Under the pieces are notes generated by a model. The model was not told where the DNA came from and searched no databases. It worked only from the letters and a program-made list of their open reading frames with translations. From contig JAMKCF010000003.1 of the NCBI GenBank assembly GCA_023634235.1, forward strand, positions 6,166,958-6,230,957: 64,000 nt of DNA. Reading direction: 5' to 3'. How positions within the stretch are numbered: the first letter of the stretch is position 1; every line of letters begins with the position of its first letter. This document shows positions 45,545 to 57,842 of this stretch, piece by piece. Both the position numbers and the translations under genes were made by a program. The stretch is from Pisaster brevispinus (taxonomy: Eukaryota; Echinodermata; Asteroidea; Forcipulatida; Asteriidae).

Positions 45545-46095
45545 CGATACGTTGGCCGAACGGTGGGGCAATGTAGAGCCAACATAAAGGTTATTAGTGG
45601 AGCCGATGTTGGGCCAACATTAACGGTGGCCCAACGTAACGCCGACTAGCAAAAGTATATTTGGTAATTAACATTGGCCCAACATAAACCTTTCATTGGT
45701 TCTACGTTGGACAATGTTAAGCCCATGTTTACGTTGGGCCAACGTTGGCCCAACTTTAACATTGGCCCAACGTAACTCCGATGAGCAAAAGTATGTTGGG
45801 CCAACGTTGACAGCCAACGTCAGCCAAACAAAACTTTTCTGTTGGCAGAATGTTGGGCGCAACGTTGGTCGAATGTTCGACTGTGTTGGCCCAATATTGG
45901 TTCAATGTTTTAACATGCATGGGCAGAACACTGGCCCAATGTTGGGCCAATGTTTACGTTGGGCCAACGTTGGGCCAACTTTTTCATTGGCCCAACATAA
46001 GACCGATGAGCAAAAGTACGTTGGGCCATTGTTGATAGCCAATGTTGTTCCAATGAAAGTGTTTCGTTGGCCCAACGTTGGTCCTATGTAGTGAT
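45545..46095. repeat. Palindrome block rich in GGGCCAACGTTGGCCC
   Basis: Dozens of overlapping GTTGGGCCAACGTTGGCCCA words, self-complementary, with TGAGCAAAAGTATGTTGGGC repeated at about 45645, 45782 and 46008. Frames on both strands read ANVGPTL-like runs that come only from the repeat. The CCAAYGTTGGC core is shared with the ~120-bp array. Confidence 0.8.
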
Positions 46096-47042
46096 GCTAT
46101 CTGGGTCACTGAAGCCAAAAAGGAGGCAGATCATTGGGGACAATAGCTTTTCTGTTTGCGTAATAACGTGCGCGTGACCTCAGCGTTCCTGCAGCGTTTC
46201 GCGTTATACAAGGGAACGTGAACACGTGCATGCGACTCTCAGTAGGTCCGGTCTTTCTTAATTTACTTTTAACTTAAACACTAAAATTAATCATCCGTTT
46301 GCCATTAAATGTTGCAACTCGACAAAGAAACCCTAAAACTCCATTAAATTTATAAATTTTCAGAAAGGTTTTACCATTAGTTAAAAGGTTGCTCTTTTTT
46401 GAAGACCTTGTAAAAATAAAACAAATAAAACATGAGAGAGAATATTGGGGGGGGGGGCATCTTTGACTGTTAATACTGGGGCACTGATAGAAATGCCATC
46501 ACTCCATATTGATTCCGTTTAATTTTAAGTGATCGTGATGGACCGAGAGATCATACTAGAAAGTATGTAGGCGTGTCCCTACCCCTCAAAGAAGAACTAC
46601 CCCTGAAATAAAATGAAATTAATTTAATAAAGATTGAAGGTTTGAGGGGGAAAAGGAAAAAAGAGGGTCTTCAGAGGCAAGGGATTTGAATTGATGGCCG
46701 TCTGTCCACAATTTCTTGACATTTATGTGAAAATCAATTAATGAAATCAAAGAATAATCTCGACTGAAGCAATACACTTAAAAAAAAGTGCAGCTATATA
46801 TAAATTATCTGAGCGAGAATCTGGGGCAGCATTAAGCCGTCTCTAGGGCAAACTGACGGGGAAAATGGGGCTTATTTTGGGGCCTTCGGATCCAAGAATC
46901 TCTCTTTATAAATCTGATATCTTCTCTAGAATGTCTGTCCAAGGTTTGGCCCAGGTGTTTCCCGTCTCGTTTGTCTGCAGATTGCGCCGAAGCACCATTG
47001 TTAAACCTTCAAAGGCCCGCTATGTAAATGGTTCTCCGCATA

Positions 47043-47192
47043 GCAAAAACGTGGGTGTTAAAATTTACACCGTGGGTGTTGTCACATAGATGCCGAAAAA
47101 AGAATCAAAATGTACACGATAGGGTGTTAAAATAACATTAGTTTCTGCCAACACAGGTACATTGGTGTAAATTTCAACACCCAAGTTTTTGC
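47043..47192. mobile_element. 150-bp MITE, GGGTGTTAAAATTTACACC family
   Basis: Left GCAAAAACGTGGGTGTTAAA and ATTTACACC; right GGTGTAAATTTCAACACCCA and AGTTTTTGC, inverted. Interior has further GGGTGTTAAAAT words. Confidence 0.75.
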
Positions 47193-48494
47193 AGTGCACA
47201 ATTCACAATCATGTCTGACCAAACAAAAAGCGCTTTGAGACGCCCGTATAGATAAAGCAATTTATAATAACTGTTTATTATTTTATCATAATTTTACCGT
47301 ATCCAGAACATCATGCTTAGCTCCAACTATGGTATTATGCACTTACAATTACCGTCCTCACCATTTGATGTGGAACTGCACTGTGTTCTCCTTTAGTTTA
47401 CCTATAGAGATATACATTAACGGGAAGCACGAAACATGGGATGTCCGACTATAATCTTTGAAGCTCCCCAGGAAGTTAGCCTGCAAGACAAGAATACGAA
47501 GCAAATACGGCAAAAACAGTTAAACTATAATCTTCCGACGGACAAATTAGATTCCATTTACTGCAATCCTTTTTCTTAATATACATGGTTCTTACTTCTA
47601 GTTACCGAAACACATTTAGAAGCTCACGGGGACGCAAATTGAATTCATCTGACCCGGCTTGACCCTAGTGTGACGACATTAAACAGTTGACAAGAGACGA
47701 CCCCATCAATTTGATTCTTTTTGTCTAACCTAAAAGGTGTTTTTTTCTAAGAATATCTCGAGATTGAATTATAGAACCATTAAGTGCTATTTCGAATTAA
47801 CTTTACACTTAGATTGTAATGCCAACTCTAGTGGGAAAAAGAAATACACGGTGTACTGTAAATTGATTGAACACGCCATAAAACAAAATGGAAGGGGGCT
47901 CGCTAAATTAACACGGTGTTCGTGTTTGAAAAAGGTACCCGATTCAGTTTGTGTGTGATGTTTTTTCTTCATCCTAATGTATATTAAAAGGAAAACCAAA
48001 TGTTTGATGTAAACTTGGAGTGTTGTAATGTTGAGACAGAGTACCCCAGAATTGGTAACTATCGAAGGTTGTGCTAGCTCATTCATTACGAAGTTCTTAC
48101 ACAATCCTCAAGAGAGAAACATAAACTCGCTCTGATAAGTACGTCAAAGTCGATGAAATAGCATAAAAAGACTGAAATCACCGTAGCTTATTTCGATAGC
48201 TGCGATTGAATTAGGCAAGTGAACGTGCCCCAAAACGACGTGCATAAAATCGCTGCCTGACAAACTATGTATAACTTGGAAGGCTGATCATCCTTACTCG
48301 AAGCTAAGAAGCTGGATTGAGAAGACGTGACTACAACGTGTTCGAGCTGATGGCATGCAAGGGCACCTATACAGCATGCCAGCCGCATCAATCCCGTTTA
48401 TATGACCACAGAGCACAACCAGAGATCAAAAGTGGTTGGTTTTTCCAAAAGGAGGAAAACTGGAGCACCCGAAGAAAAACCCTTGTGGCATAGG

Positions 48495-48595
48495 AGAGAA
48501 CAAACGCACAACTATGGCCTTAGCCGGGTATCGAACCAGGCTCACATTGGTGAGAGCCGAGCGCTTTACGCACAAGCCAGCCATGCCACCCTTAG
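48495..48595 (-). mobile_element. tRNA-like SINE head, minus strand
   Basis: Minus strand reads GGTGGCATGGCTGGCTTGTG...GCGCTCGGCTCTCACC and CTGGTTCGATACCCGGC (B box). A-box is weak. Confidence 0.55.
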
Positions 48596-48769
48596 AGCAC
48601 TTTCTGTTTGTTTTTTCTTTATAATGGACCTCTTAGTTTCTTTTTTACATGCTATTTTGCAAGGTCTCAAGAGGAAACTTGGGGGGGGGGGTAAATAAAA
48701 ATAAAGAATTGTTTTGGCAGAGTAGGCCTAAACAAAATTTGTCTACAAATAGACCGTTATAACTTGGTG

Positions 48770-48905
48770 TAACCCTTACACCGATGTTTATTAAGCAGTA
48801 CTTTACAGAGTTCTGTGAAAAAAATCCAAAGGCAAATCACTTGGGTGGGATTAGAACCCACGACATTTGCATTGCTAGGGCAGATGTCTTCCGACCGGTG
48901 TAAGT
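48770..48905 (-). mobile_element. tRNA-like SINE, minus strand
   Basis: Plus-strand text ACCCTTACACCGATGTTTAT, TGGGTGGGATTAGAACCCAC and GGGCAGATGTCTTCCGACCGG matches the 11740-11885 family, inverted B box included. Confidence 0.65.
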
Positions 48906-49890
48906 TAAAAAAAAAAAAAATTATTGTCATATATATATAATTTGACGGACTACCCAATTCAAATTGAGCAGAGGGTAAACATTCAAGAATCAGTGGATAA
49001 TTTTCCCTTTACGGTAAAAAGCTGTGAGAGTTCTAAGTATTTTTTTTGTAATTTTGAATATTAAGCATTTGCACTACGCTATGGGAGTTTATTTAGTGGA
49101 GTGCACCCATTAGGTCAAAGTGTTGCCATTTTGACGCACCGTCAACTCGGCAGCAAGTCGGCCTGGGAAAAGCACATGGGGGTGTTATATAGTTTCTGGG
49201 GTAATCAGTACACAATCCAAACGGCAAACCTGCCAAAAATTGAAGGAAATGTAAAGTTTAGTTTTCAGAAAAAATATCTGATTAGTTTTCAAGAGGCTGA
49301 GATACTTTAAAATATTCTGTGAGTATTTTCTTGAATAGTAAGCATTTAGCAGTGGTGGCTATGGAAAGTTTGTCTTGCGTCTAGTGCACCCGGCTACTTT
49401 CGCTCGTCCCCAGCGCCTTGCCTTAAAACCAAAGGCGCTGGGATGGGCAAACGTATCAAGCCCGCCCATTGGTTAATGCTCAGTTCCATCATGCATCACA
49501 CTCACACTGCAAGCACTGCACGCATGACGTACTTCCTGAACAAGAATCTGTGCAAGTTGATTAGCCCATCCCAGCGGTCCTGGATAGGCCGCTGGGGCCG
49601 AGCGAACCGGCTACTGTGTTTTACCGCTACAGCTGGCGGCCTCCAACTCGTATGTTTTCATAGTAGAGTTATTCATACAGCTCATAATTTTTTCCATAGA
49701 GCTATATCGACCGGATTCAAGGTGGATCCCGTGAAAAGGCTTCGCTGGTGGTCAGTTATTGTTTGCATTATAGTAGTACACTCAGGCGGTGAGTTCGTTT
49801 TGATAGATAAAAATAATAATACACGTCCTTCGAATTTTTTATTGACTACGTGCAGCAGTTGCAGAGTGAACTACTTTTCAAATCACCACC

Positions 49891-49930
49891 ATGAAATCTA
49901 CGACTTTGTTCTTAGTGGTTGCGATCAGCG
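49891..49930 (+). CDS. Ly6-type gene exon 1 (signal peptide)
   Basis: 40-bp coding part, ATG AAA TCT ... AGC G, followed by donor GTAAGT. Short first exons with most of a signal peptide are usual for Ly6 genes. Confidence 0.8.
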
Positions 49931-52900
49931 GTAAGTCAATCTGTATCACGATAATACTATCTGTCAAATGGGGATTGCGGATACGATATTAGGACACATT
50001 TTAGTGAAGAATTATCCTTGTGAAGTGTGGTCTAACGTTATTGCCAGCTGCATGTTTGCAATACTTTATGGGAAATTGGTTGCTTTTATGACGTGTCCAG
50101 TCCTTTAAAAAATCTTGCTGGTTTCATACATACTTTTGGAGGGTCCTTGAGTAAACACACTGTCCTGGCATCCAACTAAGATAATCCCTTTAATCCCTTA
50201 AATAAACAACCTGCTCTGGACAGGCACTGACTAGATGATTGCTGGAACTACTTTAAAAAGCCACAAGAAATGGCCATTGGCAATATGCATGGAAAATTGT
50301 ACAGTACATGTATTTAAATTACCTTTTCCTTCTAAGATTTTAAGTACAAGTTTGATAATTCTGTCATTAATGGGTCAATTAAGCTTATTATACTTTGATT
50401 CTAGATTTATTCAGTCATGATACATGAATGTACATATGTATTTTTTTGCAAAGATATTGTAGCCAGTATGGAAGCTATAATTGCAGTTTTCTTTATGGAA
50501 TTTGTAAAAAAATATTGCAAATAGATTGCTGATGGTGATATTATAGTAAGAGTAAAACCTATAACAAAGAGGGGAAATCGGAGCCCAAATCAAAGGGAAA
50601 TGACACCCCGCAAAAAAATCCCCAAAACAAAACAAAATAAAGAAGAAATAAGTCTTACATTATACAGTAAAATAATCGGAATAATCTTCCTGTCAATCCA
50701 AGGTACCCTAATGGGTGTAATTTTTATAAAATAAAGCCTACACGATGTCAGGCGGCGGCCTTTGCGTGAGTACCAGCGACGACACGGCTAGCCACGGCCT
50801 TCACGGTTTTAGCGCGCACCCGAGCTTGCGCAGACACGCAAAGTCTTTGGTCAAGGCGTTAGTTGTATCTATCGCGTAATGCATTGGGATATTTTGCCAA
50901 CAGAGGGCGTTTATTATCGTTCTATCGCATTGTTCTGAACAGCCATCTAGCATTCAATGTGTCTTGCCTTTATTGTAGAACGTAAAGTAACGAGAGAACA
51001 AAGACTATGAGCCTGTAATTGGAAACGATGCGACTACTGCGTTTTGTGTAAATTGTGATCGCAGTGTTTTGCGGAACTTTCGAGTGAATCTTTCGACGTT
51101 TATCCGAACCGTAAAAATGTAACATACAACCGGACATTTTGGTATGCATCTTACAATTTTACTAAAGGGCACCGACGGCAGTTGGAAAATAAGGGCACGG
51201 CAATATATTGCCGTGAATTGTCTGTGTTTCGAGGGCATCGCGGCAATTGCCGTCGGTGCCGTCGATAATTTCGAGGCCTAACACAAAATACTGAAAGTGC
51301 GCCTTGCTAACGTTCGAGGGCCAGTGCAGCGGTTTAAAAGGTAAATAATTTTTCACTCTTCGAATTATTTTCGATGTTTTATTTTATCAAATAAGTTGAA
51401 AGAATAAGTTTGCCCCTTCCTCCATTGTTTGCCTTAAACGTACGCATGTTTGTCAAGGACAGTCCTATTTTAACCGACAGCACTACTTTATCTATACACA
51501 ATATTAGTGCGCACGCACAGCGCAGCCGGCGGAAAGAAAATCTACACAAACAATTAACCGTTCTTTGCCATTCCTTGATGGATTTTTACCATTTGTGTAC
51601 ATCATTAAAAACAAAGAGAGACATAACCCCTATATTAGCAATATTTTGTAACAAAATATTGAAGTCATGTTATGTACACTTCTGGCGAGTTTCTCAACAA
51701 AATGTAGCGTTTTTGTCACCCAACACATCTTGCTAACCCCTATATCAACTGAATGCAGTGATCAAGCATACTGAGTATGGAACATGCACTTGAAAATACT
51801 ACCAATTATATAGACTTTACGTGATAAAAAAGGTTTAATTTTTTATGTTTAAAAACGTTTTATAATAATTGTTAAGTTTAAAAGAGCGACGACTTAAAAA
51901 AAAAAACTGAAAAAAAGAAGAAAAAAACTTCGGCAAACGACGATTGAAGGTTGTTTGTGCTTCGTGCAGTTTGAGCAGGTCTAGTTTCCGCTCACCGATC
52001 ACACTAACCATTATTCATAAGGATGGTAGTCCAGACTATGAAGGTCATGCTTTCTCAATGGGTTTTGTGATTTGACACAAAAAGTGCCCCACTTTCCAGT
52101 CCACAGATTAAAAAAACAAACAGCAACAACAGGTACATGAATGGAAAGCTTATTCTGTCTAGTTTCATAAATCATCCTACCCAAATTTCTGAGAGTTTGC
52201 CTTTTAATTGAGCGGGACGACCTCAGGGGAAAATGACCAAATTTGGTATGACCTCTTTCTAAACTGAGAAATATATGTACTTTACAATGCCGAGCAACTA
52301 AAGATGTTTAAAGAGTGGTTCCAAGGTCAAAGTAAGTTTTGTGATCCACTCATTTTCCATTAATAAAAGTCCTTATGAAAAAGGGGGACACATTTACAGG
52401 TCTCTAACCTCAAGCTATAATGGTGTTAAATTGCCACTGTGTTATATAGGCATACTATGGTGGCCTTGAAGGGACATCAAACATATATATTTACGTGAAT
52501 ATTTGCGTAAATATTCGCGTTTTTTGCCCCGATTCGCAAATATTCACGTAAAAATTTGAGGCTGAGGGCCAGATCGTGAATATTTACGTAAATATTTACG
52601 TAAATATTCACGATTTTGGCCTCAATCGCAAATTTTTACGAGAATATATACGTGAATATTTGCGAATTGGGGCAAAAGCCGTAAATATTTACATAAATAT
52701 ACACGTAAATATATATGTTTGATGTCCCTTCAGGGCCACCATAGCATACCCTTGAAGTGCATTTTGTTTTCAAAAAAAACCAAAAAAAAACACGTTCGAT
52801 GACATCACATTTCAGTATGCAGTCCGTACATTTTGTGTACAGAGAATTGTTAGTTTAGTCCTGCATTCTGATGATATTCAATCAAAATGGCATTGAATTT

Positions 52901-54283
52901 GAACTTATGACTGGCGCAGAAATTTGTTTGTGCTGTCCGATGACGTCATGTTTCGAACTTCGCTCTGGAAAGAGTATCAAACAACATGACATTTCACTAT
53001 GTAACATCGAAGCCCCTCTGAAACAAAATTACTTTCCCAAAACAGAGGGAAAAGTCGCCCGAGTTCGTGAATTTGAAGGGAATTTCCCTTGTTGAACCGA
53101 TTGCCATTGAAGGGCGTAGATCATAGAACAGATGCATGGTAGTTTCTCGAACATTTTTTTTTAGCTTTGGGTTTTCTTGGCTTCTTCGATTGGAATTTCT
53201 TTCATTCAAGTAATAGAATTAAAATTTGAAATGTGGATGTCTTATAACATGCCTAATACTTTTAGTCTCCATATTCTGGTGTTTGGTTAAAAAAATAAAA
53301 AATAAGAAAATAATAATAATAATTTTGTCCCCTATATGTTGTTTCTCCTTAAAAAAAGTGTCTGCTGTGTCCAGTTTGGAAACATGTTGGTTGTGTGATA
53401 GTTCAGTTACTGGCTACAGCGACTGCCTTGGTAACAGTGTGGATACATCAGCATTGCTTAACGATCATCCAACTTGGACTACATTGTGTAGCGATGGATG
53501 CGCGGTAAGGTTCGGGGTCATCTATCCATGCCCCATAATATACTTTATCTTAATAAAAACAATAATTTAAAAAGGTAACTTATTAGTCTGCTGCCACCTA
53601 GTGTTCCCAAATCTCCCATCATAACCTCTCACTCAGTTACTGCATACGAGCGCGCGCTCTCCGTAGATACGGGGAGAACTTGGCCGAAACCTCGGATGGG
53701 ACATTAAGCCAAAGGTCCCGTGTACTAGGATTGGTAGTGAACGTAAAAGAAACAAGAACACATCATCGAAGAGTTGTAGGGTTTAACCCGGGTGCTTCTG
53801 GTTAATACAGGTTCCAGTAGCTTGCGAGCTACGTTGATAAAGGTCACTATGAGACGTCCTTGGTTTCATTGCCAGAAAATAATTCTAAAATATGAAAATC
53901 GTGGCCCCTATCAACTAGGTGAGCTTGCTGCACACACCAGATCAGACCTTTTTTTAAAGTACCTTTTCAAACTTAAAAGCCGTTAGATTTTAAGTTATCC
54001 CACAGTTTCAGACACGGATTAACTACACCTTTTAACCGCAATTTTTCAGAAAGCGAAGTTCCAAGACAATGGCCAGGTATTGAGAGCTTGCTTTATTGGC
54101 AACGAAAAAGGGAAACAACTATGCAAGCAATCTGAAGGTCTTTGCGCTAACGACGATAACACGGGACGTAGATTCTGCCTTCATTGCTGCGACGGCGAAA
54201 AGTGCAACGGTGCAGGTACTACCACGATGAGTCTGGCTGCGACCATGGCAACAATCCTAGCTGCGTTTGCGCTTAAGGCTTAG
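49891..54283 (+). CDS. Ly6/uPAR-type three-finger protein, GPI-anchored (three exons)
   Basis: Exons 49891-49930, 53359-53504 and 54050-54283 join in phase to 139 codons plus stop. N-terminus MKSTTLFLVVAIS then VSAVSS is a signal peptide; the mature chain starts about LETCWLCDSS. Twelve Cys follow in two halves: CWLC, DC, LCSDGC in exon 2 and AC, LC, LC, FCLHCC, KCN in exon 3. The closing FCLHCCDGEKCNGAG is the hallmark CC....CN of Ly6/uPAR (LU) domains. A small-residue site (NGAG) and a hydrophobic end (MSLAATMATILAAFALKA less the first Thr run) indicate GPI attachment. Such proteins act at the outer cell surface as ligands, receptors or channel modulators. Start chosen by Kozak-like CACCATGA and the signal peptide. 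Intron 1 is 3.4 kb. Confidence 0.88.
49931..52448. other. Ly6 intron 1, left part
   Basis: AT-rich, no exon recognised. Around 51165-51275 the words GGGCACCGACGGCAGTTG and GGCAATTGCCGTCGGTGCCG are an imperfect inverted pair, a probable small MITE. Confidence 0.45.
52449..52751. mobile_element. ~300-bp nested palindrome MITE
   Basis: Outer arms GGCATACTATGGTGGCCTTG and GGGACATCAAACATATATAT (left) mirrored by ATATATATGTTTGATGTCCC and GGGCCACCATAGCATACC (right). Inside, CGCAAATATT/AATATTTGCG words nest in pairs, with an exact 42-bp palindrome at 52573-52614 at the centre. In Ly6 intron 1. Confidence 0.9.
53359..53504 (+). CDS. Ly6-type gene exon 2
   Basis: Acceptor CTCCTTAAAAAAAG, donor GTAAGG. 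Encodes the rest of the signal peptide and the first Cys group ending SDGCA. Confidence 0.85.
54050..54283 (+). CDS. Ly6-type gene exon 3
   Basis: Acceptor TTTTTCAG. Encodes KAKFQDNGQVLRACFIGNEK onward to the CC....CN motif and GPI tail, stop TAG. Confidence 0.9.
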   Translation, partial: KAKFQDNGQVLRACFIGNEKGKQLCKQSEGLCANDDNTGRRFCLHCCDGEKCNGAGTTTMSLAATMATILAAFALKA

Positions 54284-55638
54284 ACGCTGGTTACGGCTGT
54301 TGCTAAACAGAACTCCAATATGGAGGTAAATAGCCACAGTCTAAGCAGAGTCGCTTCCAGAATGAAAAAACAAGGGATATATGCAATTTGAATAATACAT
54401 GTTCACCGCCAAACAGAAAATTTTTCTTGTACTTTCATAATCGACGCGAGTGAATTCTTCTCTTAGTATTGATTTGTATTTTAAACCTTTTTTATGGAAA
54501 ATTATTATACTCAGAATTTAAAATTGTTGACTGCTCACAAATACGCAGCACTGAGAGACAAGTTTTTTTTAAAACAAGTATAGGTACTCATGTCAGGTAT
54601 TTGCTGTTTAAAACCCTCCGTGACACCATCGCTCACTTATTGAGTAACAGTTTTTAATTAAAAATGTAATTAGTCCGCCATTTTTTTCAAAAAGTCTAAA
54701 AAATTCAAAGTTCTACAACTGCACCTAGCCAAATAGCATGCCAAATGTCTCATCACTACCCGGGGTTTGTTTTTAACTAACACAATCCAACATTGACCCA
54801 CTCTCCAGGAACCCATAGGAATTGTACAGCAATTACTCAGCCTTGCTAAGTTGTGTAAACAAAGGGCGTTAGTCGAAGAAATGGTGGACTGAGCAGAAAG
54901 AGACATGTGGGCTCATCTCAAAATGCAATTTTGCTTGAATTGATTTTATTTAGTCAAAAGGGTCTATATCTAATGCTGTGGCTGATTTAAAAGTGATTGG
55001 GTGATTTAAAAGTTGTTTGGTTCTTAACAGAAATGTATTACACGCTAAAATCAAACTGTTACTCAACAAGTAAGGCATGGCGAAATGGTTACAAAGCAGC
55101 ACATTAAAGGCTTTGATTAATAGGATTTTTTTTAAAAAGTCACGCGAAGCCAATTTTGTAAAGCTGTTAGACCACCCCCAAAAAACTACAAAAGTTCCGT
55201 TTTATGTCAAACACATCTGTATAATTAAACCATTCTTACATTAACAGAGTATGTATTATCAAGAGATAGTGCTTTTTAGTCTGCTCAGAACTTTGAGGAT
55301 ATTAGTTGCAATTTTATATTCGTATTGGTCAAAAGGCCATTCGATGTAAAATGCGTGTTCATTTGGAAAATAAAAATAAAAATAAATTTCAACAAATAAA
55401 TGTTTTACTCAAAAAAAGAATGTTTTCTTTTTTCCAAATAAATACTTTGAAGACCACTCTTGATCAATAAACTCCATTTACCAGGAGCTCCAAAATATGC
55501 AAAGACAGTTTTATGGAACCCATACAAATTGCACTAATGACCTTATAGTTCTGAGCAGACGTGATGTACACTGGACTACATGGCGCCACCATTTATTACC
55601 CAGATAACGATGCTTTTGTTAGACACTTTGTCTCCTAA

Positions 55639-55955
55639 TTAAAGGCAAAGACTACCTTTGGTTTTTGGAACCGTTCGATTATTTTAATCCTATATAAAAA
55701 TGTACACATATGCAATAAAACTATGCTGTGAAAATCTCATTTCAAACGGTGGTAACATTTTGTTAAAATATTGTACAGAACATTCAGTCAAATTTATTTG
55801 GATAAACACTGATATACTTTGCCATAACCACATCACTTCGAAGTGAAATGTTTCTCAAAATGCTTTATGCTGTCAAAAGCTGCTATAATTCTGACCAAGT
55901 AAGTTTGTATTGCCTTTGACTTTTAAGAGTAATTACCAAACGACCTTCCCTTTAA
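55639..55955 (+). mobile_element. MITE, TTAAAGG...CCTTTAA
   Basis: Left TTAAAGGCAAAGACTACCTT and GGTTTTTGGAACCGTTCG as in 32152-32536; right AATTACCAAACGACCTTCCC and TTTAA. Third member with TTAA at both borders. Confidence 0.75.
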
Positions 55956-57798
55956 GTCTCCTCTTCACGTACTTCCATGGTATGTGTGCAGAGAAGGTCT
56001 CTTCTGTACGCACCTTCACTCAAAGCACATGCTTTACAGCAATCCATCCCTTTACTATATTTGTTCCAAACGCCAAAACTCAAATATACTCCAGTACTGC
56101 TGCACTTTGAAACTTTTTGCCTGAGCAATTCTGGTTCAAGAGGAATGTGTAAAAGATTCCCTCTCTTTAAATTTTCTCGATTTTTCTTGTATCCTTAACT
56201 TTGAGTGGCCCTCTGACCTTGGGTAGGGCGATTTTCATAAAAGAAAAAAAAAACAAAAACTGAGACAGTTTCTTTTTGATTTAGTGAGTCAAATTTGGTT
56301 ATCTGTATGTTAGGAACGGCACCCCCTGCCACACTCCGTCAAGGTAGGGTCCGTTGCATCCAGTTCAACCCACTCACAGTTATGGAAGCGCAACAAGTTC
56401 ATGAAAAAGGTACATGGCTGCTTCCAGCACTAACAATGGGGGACTTTTGGGACGCGAGGTGGCAGCAGACTTACCGGGTAAACCAAGCGTTCTCGGTACT
56501 GTGCGCATGCCTAGAACCACGTAAACAATGGAAATTTACCTGTAAGTCTTCTGCCACCTAGCGTTCCCAAACCTCTTATTGCAACGAGTCTAAACAAGTA
56601 TTTACGAAATTCGTATGAAAATATTGTTAATTAAATCTCTTACAAAAGCGTTTTATTGCTTAATATATAAAGAAAGCAGGTAGAGAATGATTCCACAAAG
56701 TATAGTTATAGCAAATGCCTTCTTAAAAATACAAGTATTGTACTTTGTATGCCACTAACACTATACACAGAAAATAAGGTTTGCAAAAGGCCGAGTTTTT
56801 TTCTCCAACTGTATGAGGGGGAATTAAGTTCTAAAAATCATTACTGTTCAAAATAAGGCACAAAATAGCATGTGAGTTATTATCAATGAGAAAGTACACT
56901 AACATTTCAAAGAACAGTAATAAGATTTGTTTTGTTCAACGTGACCCAGAAACAAATAGACTCAACAGATTGATGTTATCGACAAATCCTCCAAAAGAAC
57001 CTTTATGAAAGACATAATAAAGAAACCTTGCTCGGACTGGAACGTAAAAAAACAAAAAAACCAAAAAAAACCCAACAACGATAAAGAAAAGGATTGGTAT
57101 CTGTGTCAGAAAACGTTGTACGAACCGCCGGTAATATCAGAGCTTGAACTGGTAATTCTCTCATGATAGACTTTGTAAGTCTCATGAGTATTGAACAAGA
57201 GGAAACAACTTGATCGAAACTTATTTTTACCTCTTCAAAATAGTATTTTCTGAATATTTTTATATGCTCTTGTGTAACAGCTTTTTTATTGTGTGAATGT
57301 AATGTTTTGTAACTCTTTCAGCATAACTTGTAGCTCTGTATTAAAAATCCCCAAAAACATTTTGTATGTTATGAGCGTGATCGACAAAGCAAATTGCCAT
57401 TTTATGGAAATAAAAATGTAGCTGGTTTGAAGTGAATGGAATTGGCCTCTTTTAATTTTTTTTTTATTATAGTTACAGTTTCAATTCTTTATGTAATACA
57501 CCAATTTTTTTTGAAAACATTAAAACAAAATTAAAACTTGGGAGGAGGATGTTTTGTTTTAGAAACCGCCATTTTGCCAATCACAATTTAATATTCAGAC
57601 TAAAATTAAACGATGATATTTTTCTTACCAACCCTGTATAACACCTTTAAAGGTGATTAGTTTTATAATGGAGGTAGCTGCATGATTTTATATCAAATGC
57701 AGAAAAATATTACCGGACATTTTTTTGTAACGATTTATTGCAGAGATTAACGTGCGTGAATGTGTTCACGTGGGAAGCTACAGGTGAAGACTTATGAA

Positions 57799-57842
57799 CA
57801 ATACACATCAATACACATCAATACACATCAATACACATCAAT
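57799..57842 (+). repeat. 10-bp tandem repeat ATACACATCA
   Basis: Four units of CAATACACAT in a row. Confidence 0.95.

Larger units (their letters stand above)
46096..49890. other. Intergenic, repeats only
   Basis: No gene supported. Holds a LINE/SINE tail near 47228-47290 (AGCGCTTTGAGACGCCCGTA then TTATTATTTTAT), the MITE at 47043-47192, inverted SINE pieces at 48495-48595 and 48770-48905, and a repeat shared with 8165-8235 at about 49275-49335. Confidence 0.5.

Noticed and set aside
45668..46091. ANVGPTL-rich frames on both strands
   Set aside because: Both come from self-complementary GGGCCAACGTTGGCCC words and are not coding.
47330..47480. Possible CUB-like (plus: NYRPHHLMWNCTV) or WSC-like (minus: ANFLGSFKDYSRT) exon
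   Set aside because: Each matches only a few residues of the domain, lacks partner exons or good splice borders on both sides, and the two readings contradict each other.
49443..49934. 163-codon plus-strand frame over the Ly6 first exon
   Set aside because: Runs in another frame than the signal peptide and shows no domain; the Ly6 exon explains the only conserved part.
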